Part shown: positions 57,209 through 64,000 of the stretch, piece by piece | Position numbering within the stretch: position 1 is the first letter of the stretch | Layout of the letters: each line of letters opens with the position of its first letter | NCBI GenBank assembly: GCA_014155875.1 | Contig: JACEFZ010006263.1 | Location: 673,501 to 737,500, forward strand | Reading direction: 5' to 3' | DNA: 64,000 nucleotides | Origin: Cepaea nemoralis | Lineage: Eukaryota > Mollusca > Gastropoda > Stylommatophora > Helicidae | Translations under genes and position numbers: made by a program | Notes under the pieces: generated by a model | What the model saw: the letters and a program-made list of their open reading frames with translations, nothing else | Told to the model about the DNA's origin: nothing | The model's database searches: none

Positions 57209-57451
57209 GGAGTCTCCGTGGCGAAGTTGTCAAGCCGTTTAACTCGGACTCAGAAAGTTTTGTGTTCGATTCCGTGCCGCGACCTTTCGGTTCACGAGTG
57301 AAATTTTTCGGAGACTCCTGTGGGTCGTCGCTAGAACTATGGTATTCGTGCATTATGCGACGCTTTTCGCGTTGCGGAAAGAGACCGAGCCATATGGGAT
57401 ATAACCTGGTGCAATGAATTCGACCTTGTCGACTTTTAAGCGACTTTTTAT
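57209..57451 (+). mobile_element. SINE-A copy 4, duplicate of copy 3
   Basis: Identical to 53630-53872 and exactly 3,579 bp away with the same flanking duplication; copied with the array, not a new insertion. Confidence 0.93.
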
Positions 57452-57509
57452 TGCCACAGAGCCTGTATAGGCAATGTTACATAATTGTCACAGAGCCTGT
57501 ACTTAATAA

Positions 57510-57718
57510 TGCTGTGAAGAAGAGACTTGACAGAAAAACCACTGCAGGAGATCCTCCTCCTGGAACGTCAAGCATTCTTTGTCCACATTGTGAAAGAACA
57601 TTTCGAGCCAAAATAGGCCTTATCAGCCATCTTAGAACTCACGGCTCCATACTTTCAATCCTACTGGATGAAATGAATGGTTATCATCATTCTTGATGGA
57701 CAAACCACAACAACAACG
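57510..57718 (+). mobile_element. LINE end with C2H2 finger, duplicate
   Basis: Second copy of 53931-54139 at the same 3,579-bp offset. Confidence 0.85.
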
Positions 57719-57829
57719 CTTAATAAAGATAATGTTACATAATTGCCACAGAGCCTGTACTTAGTAACGATGCTAACGACATGAATACACCAGTAACCAT
57801 TAACTGACTTGCTGGTTTTTTTTTTAATT

Positions 57830-58200
57830 TTTTAAAAATCAAATAGCAGTCCTACTCCTTTATCGTGTGTATTCCCTCCAGAATATATTATTGCTTGTGT
57901 TTATTGGTTATAATTTTACCCGATCCCTTCCATCTCATCCCTCTTATGCCTAGAATATTAATTTTCATGCTTTCAATTTCTCTTATCACATTGTCTTATG
58001 GGAATGTCCCGAATGCTGTGATGTCGGTTCCTAAATCAATCAATCAATCAATTATCACATTGTTAAACTTTCCCCACTCATTTAACAACCTAACATTTCA
58101 TGTTCTTATTTTACATTTATTTACCATTTTAAATGCATTCCCTATTTTAAATGTATTCGTTATGATTTTGCCACCAGTAGCTTGATGACGGTCTGGTGTC
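57830..58200 (-). pseudogene. LINE endonuclease (APE-type) N-terminal fragment
   Basis: The minus strand reads KIRTWNVRLLNEWGKFNNVI, then after an insertion REIESMKINILGIRGMRWKG, SGKI and, frameshifted, GGNTHDKGVGLLFDF. These are the opening motifs of the apurinic-type endonuclease of LINE ORF2 (TWNVRTLN, GISEVRWKG, GVGILL). The usual catalytic glutamate position (before xRW) reads G-M instead of E-V, so it is inactive. Confidence 0.78.
57995..58051 (+). mobile_element. 57-bp LINE 3' tail insertion
   Basis: Only CTTATGGGAATGTCCCGAAT, GCTGTGATGTCGGTTCC and TAAATCAATCAATCAATCAA. It is flanked by the 12-bp direct repeat ttatcacattgt (57983-57994 and 58052-58063) inside the LINE endonuclease fragment. 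The same 3' wording ends the insertion at 59884-60210. Confidence 0.88.
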
Positions 58201-58507
58201 ACCTGTGGCCCATGTCTGTCCCTACCGGAACAGGATGTCCTAAGACACCTATTAACGTCTCTGATATGTGACTATTCATGAAATCTTGGGAAGATAATGT
58301 GGTGGTTTCCCCTTGACTTCCATATCAACATGGGGGTCTTTTACCTCTGCCCCTGATAGCCATTTCCGACTGTCAGGACAAGTGAGTGCCCCGCTCTGCT
58401 CAGCTGCAGAGTTGTCCACTTATCCCGGTGGATACTCGGTCCCCAGGACTGTGTTTGCCACACCGTGGTGTGTTTTCTATCCTATTCCACTTGGAGGTGC
58501 AGTTGAG
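58201..58507. other. Unassigned, possibly LINE 5' region
   Basis: Upstream (minus strand) of the LINE endonuclease; may hold its 5' part. No firm call. Confidence 0.35.
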
Positions 58508-58592
58508 ACACTGGTAATAGGGAAAGCTAATCCACACGCAACATTCAGTCCAGTGCTACTAGAAGTAGCGTGTGTGGATTTCCATTGAGTTA
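58508..58592 (+). mobile_element. SINE-B tail fragment
   Basis: CACTGGTAATAGGGAAAGCT, AATCCACACGCAACATTCAG and AGTAGCGTGTGTGGA, the SINE-B 3' end without head. Confidence 0.75.
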
Positions 58593-58680
58593 GAGGACAA
58601 GTGGGGAATAATGTGAAAGCCACGGAGATGTGCTTGTAAAAAATAACGATGAGAACACAATGGACTAATACAAAAATGAA

Positions 58681-59012
58681 GTAATGAAGATATCTAGAAA
58701 GAAATTAACTCAGAAAATGAAGATGTATAGAAAGAAATTAACTCAGAAAATGAAGATGTATAGAAAGAAATTAACTCAGAAAATGAAGATATCTAGAAAG
58801 AAATTAACTCAGAAAATGAAGATATCTAGAAAGAAATTAACTCAGAAAATGAAGATGTATAGAAAGAAATTAACTCAGAAAATGAAGATGTATAGAAAGA
58901 AATTAACTCAGAAAATGAAGATATCTAGAAAGAAATTAACTCAGAAAATGAAGATGTCTAGATAGAAATTAACTCATGAAATGAAGATTTATAGAAAGAA
59001 ATTAATTCAGAA
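58681..59012. repeat. 33-bp minisatellite
   Basis: Ten copies of ATGAAGATATCTAGAAAG, AAATTAACTCAGAAA with a GTATAG/ATCTAG variant. Because 33 is a multiple of three it gives a 93-residue frame of KMYRKKLTQ repeats, not a gene. Confidence 0.95.
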
Positions 59013-59034
59013 AGAGAATAGGATCATTTCACAT

Positions 59035-59270
59035 TGCTTGGACAGTTCATGGACTGGCGAGAAACGGAGTAGGTCATGACACGGTAAGTTGGAGGGAAAG
59101 AGAGGCAGGTGGGAGGGGGAGTGAACTAAAAGAGAAGATGAAGGACAGTCTGACATCATGACATCGAGGAACATCAGTATTAGAAATGTTCGGCAGTACA
59201 AGAGACAGGAGGCTGTGGACATCTCTGATTACCAGTACCAAACTGTGTTGACAACCATAAGAAAATGTTT
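59035..59270 (+). pseudogene. Decayed LINE C-terminus
   Basis: Across frames: LEGKRGRWEGE, KMKDSLTS, FGSTRDRRLWTSLIT, matching the GKRGRGR, LDSL and DRxLW blocks of LINE ends. Low conservation. Confidence 0.45.
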
Positions 59271-59654
59271 GGAAACATCTTCTTTCTTGGACATCCGCAC
59301 ACACAATTTATTGAGAATAATAAGGGTTGTAGCAACGGGCAAGCGCTGACTTACATCCCCTCCTAGATAAAGTTATTAGTATTAATTACATTTTGTTTCA
59401 CAATCTTGCAAGATATGTGTCATCTACAAAGCTATAGATGAAAAACTGCTTTGACCTGTTCAGTATCCTGCAGACAGACGTGCGCCGTTTCTTGCACATT
59501 TGTTCCAGACGTCAATATTTCCTTATGCAGTTATTTGTGTTGTAATGTGGAAGATTATTATACTTCCTCATTGAATGTTACTTGTACAATGAAGTCGTCA
59601 CCTTTAACAGAGCAGAATGTTTATAAATTAGAAGGTTACCTCCCTTAGAAGAAG
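59271..59654. other. No gene recognised
   Basis: Short frames only (59451-59648); no family similarity. Confidence 0.3.
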
Positions 59655-60425
59655 AATTTACTGGGAAAGTGCTTCCCAAAGGGCTCGGGAGTTACCGGCC
59701 TGGGAATGATACCTGGACCAATGCGGCAGCTTTTGCATTTGATGTCTACGAGGGCTTCCAGGATAAACAAGAGACAGTTGCGGTGGCACTTAACCTGGGA
59801 GATGCTTACAACAGAGTCGGATATGATCGGTTGATGTACATTCTGTTGTACATGGAGGTCTGCCCTTGGATTGTCAGGCGGACAGATTGGCTAGCTCGGC
59901 ACAACTTGGTCGAGTATTGATGCATGACAAGACAGACGTGGTTGCGGCCTTGTGGGAGCACGTGTACACCTCGGAGGAGGAAATGGATCACCATAATCTG
60001 GTAAGAATGAGGTAGCGAGGTGTGACGAGGGGGTCTGGCCAACGCTCGACGCTCAGAGGAAAGGCGAGACGGACAAATAATTAGATTGCTACTGGAACTA
60101 TTAGTGTTGGAACTCTACGCTGGCTGCTGAGGATGGGGACGGAGCGCTTATGGGAATGCCCCGAATGCTGTCATGTCGGTCCCTAAATCAATCAATCAGT
60201 CAATCAATCATGGATTGCGATAGTCCTTTAACAGCGTAAAATTCCACTGTGCATGTGTTCATGGACTTCTAACCCCTGTACTATTTACGCCTGGGCTGCC
60301 CCAGGTATCTACCATGTCCCTAGTTCTCTTTAGTCTCTACACCAGCAAAGTCGCAGCTATTGAGACACAAGGAATTGGTAGAATCTTGACATTTTCAGAT
60401 GGTGTGCTGGTGTACAGATAGCCAA
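59655..60425 (+). pseudogene. I-group LINE RT fragment, interrupted
   Basis: Related to 34027-36027: GSYRPGNDTWTNAAAFAFDV, YEGFQDKQETVAVALNLGDA, YNRVGYDRLMYILLYMEVCP. After an insertion it continues QRKIPLC, SWTSNPCTIYAW, LFSLYTSKVAAIE, RILTFSDGVLVYR. The catalytic box is FSDG instead of YADD, so it is dead. Confidence 0.78.
59884..60210 (+). mobile_element. 5'-truncated LINE insertion with (AATC)n tail
   Basis: 327 bp lying between two copies of tggattg (59877-59883 and 60211-60217) in the I-group LINE. It reads VVAALWEHVYTSEEEMDHHN, and its end CTTATGGGAATGCCCCGAAT to AATCAATCAATC matches 57995-58051. Confidence 0.75.
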
Positions 60426-60762
60426 ACCTGTACACAGTAACCACAATTTGACAACCACTGTGCACACACAAACACACATTCTATCTTTCATTATTTCACT
60501 TCACAAAGGGGTCGGCAGATCAATGGAACCAGCAGAGCACAACCGACATCCGACACGACTCCAAAATGGCGGTCACAAAATCCGAGAATAAATGACCGTT
60601 GTAAATTAATCACAGACATAAACTTGGCAGGCTGAGAATAAAGAGCGCTGTAAAAGAACCATAATGAAGTACAGCTATTGATACAAGATGACAATATAAC
60701 GTACTGCTGGGCTGGGTCGATTCCAGTTTGAGATACTCAGACACCAGCTGTTTTTTTTGTTA
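60426..60762. other. No gene recognised
   Basis: Non-coding. Confidence 0.3.
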
Positions 60763-60812
60763 GTCATTCATTCATTCATTCATTCATTCATTCATTCATT
60801 CATTCATTCAGT
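60763..60812. repeat. (CATT)n microsatellite, LINE tail
   Basis: About 12 units. On the minus strand (TGAA)n starts with the LINE stop codon. Confidence 0.95.
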
Positions 60813-61385
60813 AGGATATCCTTTGCAGAACCTCGTTCCCATAACAACCTTCCGGAAAAACCTCTCGATCATAAGCAAGATGTCCCGCGTCCGATACACC
60901 CATCTGGAGATCATCCGCCACATCCTGCACCCATCTTCTCTTTGGCCTTCCTCTTCCTCTCTTCCCAGTCATATACCCCTCCATTATTGTTTTCTTCGAA
61001 CTTTCGCGACGTTTCAAGTGACCAAAATATTTCAATTTTCTTTGTTTTATCGTCTTTAATAGCCAACCCTCTTCAATATTCAGTTCTTGAAGTATGGATG
61101 CATTTGTTCTTTTCTTTACTCAAGATATTCTTAGCACCCGTCTATAACATTTGTATTCAAAGGCATTTATTCGCTGTTCAGCTTGTTTAGTAAGTGCCCA
61201 GGTCTCACAGGCGTATGTTGCAATGGGACAGATGCATGCCCTTAAAAATCTAATTTGTGTAGTTCTGTCTGTCCTATTCCATAATGTATTCAGTTGTTTT
61301 AGTCTTTGAAGAGCAATTGATAGTATTTTTGTAAGTAAACAAAGCAATTCCCTGTCTGTGTGATCGTTTCTCGGGGACATTGTGA
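60813..61385 (-). pseudogene. RTE-like LINE C-terminus with (TGAA)n tail
   Basis: The minus strand reads LKQLNTLWNRTDRTTQIRFL, RACICPIATYACETWALTKQ, AEQRINAFEYKCYRRVLRIS. After a frameshift it reads LKYFGHLKRRESSKKTIMEG, MTGKRGRGRPKRRWVQDVAD, DLQMGVSDAGHLAYDREVF and ends QRISY-stop at the tail. Confidence 0.87.
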
Positions 61386-61628
61386 AAATAAATATTTACC
61401 TTCTGCAAATTCTAAGTGGGGCGTCACATTGGTATAGATTTATTTCGTAGACTTTCTTTTAAAGTAAAGGTCAGATAGATTCAGTGAAGCGAGGGTCAAC
61501 CCCGGGACACGACTGTGACATGTGAGGGGAGCGGAGTCCTGGCATGGCAGGTTTCAGTAAAATCAATGTGTTTTGTGGAGTCAGCACTGGTTGTTTGTAG
61601 ATTGTTGGAAATGCTGGGAAACTGGGAA

Positions 61629-61629
<1 letters not shown>
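61386..61629. other. No feature recognised
   Basis: Non-coding stretch before the GT tract. Confidence 0.35.
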
Positions 61630-61669
<40 letters not shown>

Positions 61670-61832
61670 CTTGCGTGCGTGCGTGTGTGTGCGTGCGTGC
61701 GAGCGTGTGTGTGTGTGTGTGTGCGTGTGTGTGTGCGTGCGTGCGAGCGTGTGTGTGTGCGTGCGTGCGTGCGTGTGTGCGTGCGCGCGCGCGCGCGTGT
61801 GTGTGTGTGCGCGCGCGCGTGCTCGAACGCAA
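61630..61832. repeat. (GT)n/(GTGC)n microsatellite
   Basis: Alternating purine-pyrimidine tract of about 200 bp, including GCGCGC stretches, with potential to form Z-DNA. Confidence 0.95.
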
Positions 61833-61887
61833 GCACGGAACCGAAACAAGTAGAATAAATTATATAATTTTATGCTTGAAATGTTCT

Positions 61888-62060
61888 CTTCTTTCTTTCT
61901 TTCTTTCTTTCTTTCCTTTTCTTTCTTTCTTTCTTTCTTTCTTACTTTCTTTCTTCTTCTTACCCCTTCTCCACCTGTTCCTCTCACCTCCCCCTATTCC
62001 TGCTCCTCCTCGTCCTCCTCCTGTTCTTCTTTATCATCATCTTCTTCTTCTTCTTTCTCC
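61888..62060. repeat. (CTTT)n and pyrimidine-rich tract
   Basis: CTTT repeats to 61955, then CTCC/TTC-rich pyrimidine sequence. Confidence 0.9.
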
Positions 62061-62125
62061 CCTTTTCTCCTTCTTCCTGGTCCAGAAAAGGTTGCCGTAA
62101 GGCGTTCCTTTTGTACACAGACGCT

Positions 62126-62150
62126 AAACGAACGAACGAACGAACGAACA
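62126..62150. repeat. (AACG)n microsatellite
   Basis: About six AACG units. Confidence 0.85.
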
Positions 62151-62425
62151 AACTTTTTTTTCAAAGGTTAACAAATTGGGCACGCAGGCCCTTCTTACAT
62201 TCGGCCCTTCCAATCACTCATCTTTCTTGCGATACACTGCGATACTGTGCATCCTCTACCTCCTTTTCCTCCTCCCTCTTCTTTGCTCTGAAAAATGTCG
62301 TTAGCAACGCTGTAATCGACTCAGAGAAGCTGCCAGTTTGACGTCTCCTGGTCGACACGAATCTTCATCACATTTTGAATACAGGACTTGTTTTCATTTA
62401 TTCGCTCATGTTTTGGTTTGGCGTT
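62151..62425. other. No feature recognised
   Basis: Non-coding. Confidence 0.3.
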
Positions 62426-62708
62426 CACTGGCTTTGAACTCAAGCGTAGTCCATATATGTGGTACTTCTTCTAGTGCACTGGGTTGATCTTTGCGTGTGG
62501 ATCAGCTTTCCCTATTACCAGTGTCCCTCGCCATCAGGCGAACCCACTCCGACTTCAGAGGAACTTGTAATTTATGTCCTCAAGTCAAGTTTGAGATGTC
62601 GACATTTTAGTCCAACTGACCGGCCTAGGGGTTGAACCCGCTACCTTGACATCAGCACACCGGAAGTTTAATGTCAATCGCTCTTAACCATTCGGCGATG
62701 CTGACCGC
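62426..62708 (-). mobile_element. SINE-B copy 8, full length
   Basis: Tail CTTTGAACTCAAGCGTAGTC, body TATTACCAGTGTCCCTCGCC, B-box side TAGGGGTTGAACCCG, head CATTCGGCGATGCTGACC at the right. Confidence 0.88.
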
Positions 62709-62794
62709 CACTGTGACTATTAATACGGCCACAGTATTTCAGTTTCCCGAACATTCGACTGTATGTGAGCAAGCTATCTGTCACATTCACATCT

Positions 62795-63170
62795 TGTTAA
62801 GCGTCATCTGGTGGCTGTGGAAGTGTGGTTTCTGAGGAAAATGCAAAGAATACCATGGACAGACAGAAAACCCAATGAACAACTCCTACGAGAAACAAAT
62901 GAAAACCATAAACTGATTAGAGAAATTAGACGTAGACATTGACAGCTTCTTGGACATGTTATGAGAAGAAACAAATGAGACAACTCGGAGACAACTGGCA
63001 AGACTGAGGGGAAGAGAACAAGGGGAAGGCAGAGAAGTAAATACCTGTATAGCTTGGCCACGTGGTATGGTCGAGATAAGAATACTGAACTGATCCACGA
63101 CTCTGGTGATCGTGTGAGATGACGAAACATGACCGCCCACGATTATCAGCATAGCAAATGATGATGATTA
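62795..63170 (+). pseudogene. RTE-like LINE 3' end
   Basis: Reads VAVEVWFLRKMQRIPWTDRK, ETNENHKLIREIRRRH, then with stops LLGHVMRR, HDSGDRVR and a tail CAAATGATGATGATT. Confidence 0.84.
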
Positions 63171-63447
63171 GAATGCCAGCAGTTGTCTTCTCCTTAGTCC
63201 AGGATATTCTAAGAATAACAACATAAAAACAGAATCAATGTGGAGGACAACACATTTCTTCAAATTGTCCCTAAAGTAAGAGGCGACTAAGGAGGCTTTG
63301 GTTCCGTCGCCCTGCTATTGAGTGAGTGCGTGGCGCGACACTGTGAGTTATGAATTTCGCGTGGAATGCTTTTACATCAGTTCGCAGTTTGTAGTGTGAA
63401 CTGCATGTTCGGAACGATGGTGGTCAGCTGTTGCTGGATTGACTTGT
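63171..63447. other. No feature recognised
   Basis: Non-coding. Confidence 0.3.
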
Positions 63448-63600
63448 TTACCTTTTCGGTTCACGAGTGCATTTTTCAGAAGACTCCTAGGAGTAGTTGC
63501 TGGAGCTACGGAGTTCGTGCTTTGTGCGGCGCTTTCGGCGGGTCGACCTGCGGAAAGAGACCGAGCCACATGGGATAAAACCCTGGTCAATGAAGTCTTT
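63448..63600 (+). mobile_element. SINE-A copy 5, headless
   Basis: TTTTCGGTTCACGAGTG, GGAGCTACGGAGTTCGTGCT, GCGGAAAGAGACCGAGCCAC, GGGATAAAACCC; lacks the tRNA head and the tail end. Confidence 0.8.
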
Positions 63601-63832
63601 CTGGTGACTGCCGTTTCCATCGACAATGAACTGTATTTCTCGTGGAGGACTTTTGTGTTGGCATTCTGGCGGCGGCATTATGCACAGTGTACCTGTGCGG
63701 GCTGTTGGCTTGCCGATACTCCTGTCTATTCCATTGTTCACATAAGGCAGTGAGGAGCATTTTGTGTGATATTCACTGGCACAGGAACGGAGCATAATGT
63801 GGACGACCCGTTGCCGTGAAGTTGGAACCTCG

Positions 63833-63863
<31 letters not shown>
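63833..63863. repeat. (AACT)n microsatellite
   Basis: About eight units following an unassigned sequence. Confidence 0.9.
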
Positions 63864-63933
63864 GTCCCTAAAGGCAAAAAATAAAGTTTGCCACTACTTT
63901 AAAGAGGCTATTGGATATTAAAAATGTCCCCAC

Positions 63934-63980
63934 AAACACACTCACACGCACGCACGTATGCACGCACTCGCGCACGCGTA
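63934..63980. repeat. (CACG/CACA)n tract
   Basis: Imperfect alternating purine-pyrimidine repeat at the window end. Confidence 0.8.
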
Positions 63981-64000
63981 CAAAGCAATGAGAAAAAATT

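Larger units (their letters stand above)
48153..57769. repeat. 9.6-kb satellite array, 41-bp unit with higher-order structure
   Basis: More than 200 units of about 41 bp: TTACATAATTGTCACAGAGC then CTGTACTTAGTAACGACAATG. Variants at the last dozen bases (AACGACAATG, AGCGACAATG, AGCGACGTTG) alternate. Segments recur as long near-identical blocks: about 48.54-51.06 kb again at about 51.00-53.50 kb (offset 2,460 = 60 units), and about 50.90-54.17 kb again at about 54.48-57.75 kb (offset 3,579). SINE and LINE insertions lie inside. Confidence 0.97.

Noticed and set aside
48153..57769. CRISPR-like direct repeats
   Set aside because: There are no unique spacers; the whole 41-bp unit repeats, and the context is eukaryotic.
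58684..58965. Lysine-rich repeat protein
   Set aside because: A 33-bp minisatellite with period divisible by three; no flanking coding signal.
60942..61190. Plus-strand frame of 82 codons
   Set aside because: It is the shadow of the reverse-strand LINE C-terminus.
61471..61987. His/Thr-rich and Cys/Val-rich proteins
   Set aside because: Frames through the GT and CTTT microsatellites.

Overview
This 64 kb window looks like accessory, repeat-dominated DNA from an animal nuclear genome. It contains RTE-, Jockey- and I-type LINE fragments, gypsy LTR retrotransposons, hAT and TTAA-type DNA transposon remnants, a Penelope-like fragment, several tRNA-derived SINE families and very long micro- and minisatellites. 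The mix, and the style of the LINE C-termini, fits a lophotrochozoan. A gastropod mollusc such as a sea slug is my guess from remembered LINE proteins, not something the sequence proves. I find no host protein-coding gene, rRNA or functional tRNA gene. Most long open frames are low-complexity repeats or transposon debris.

Layout. 0-8 kb: a hAT transposase remnant abutting a LINE end, SINEs nested in one another, a Jockey-like LINE fragment and several RTE-like LINE 3' ends. 8.0-11.0 kb: compound microsatellites and a 2.6 kb minisatellite that carries a hAT MITE and a SINE. 11.4-12.6 kb: duplicated GA-rich tracts. 12.8-15.0 kb: SINEs. 15.2-21.45 kb: a complete, very young LTR retrotransposon (717/716 bp LTRs, ggtac target-site duplication) encoding only gag, protease and an integrase stub; it sits inside a LINE. 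22.1-28.4 kb: Penelope-like 3' end, TTAA-flanked MITEs, SINEs and LINE ends. 28.5-34.0 kb: GA tract, a LINE with a minisatellite born inside its reverse transcriptase (RT) reading frame, a (CAT)n tract that is a LINE tail, and a 42-bp minisatellite split by a LINE. 34.0-42.2 kb: an I-type LINE with RNase H, split by a second young LTR element (36.0-41.9 kb) that also lacks RT. 42.2-47.4 kb: the least repetitive part, with no gene recognised. 47.4-57.8 kb: short minisatellite, (GAA)n, then a 9.6 kb array of a 41-bp unit with higher-order duplications and duplicated SINE and LINE insertions. 57.8-64.0 kb: LINE, SINE and microsatellite debris.

How the parts work together: the logic is parasitic. 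LINEs supply retrotransposition, as shown by 5'-truncated copies with target-site duplications. The SINEs presumably borrow LINE machinery. The two LTR elements keep cis signals (LTRs, primer-binding site, polypurine tract) and gag-type reading frames but lack RT, so they must have been copied in trans by a relative elsewhere. LINE 3' tails made of short repeats repeatedly grade into microsatellites.

Limits: everything was read by eye without alignment tools. Boundaries of decayed repeats are approximate. Family names for SINEs (A-D) are local labels.
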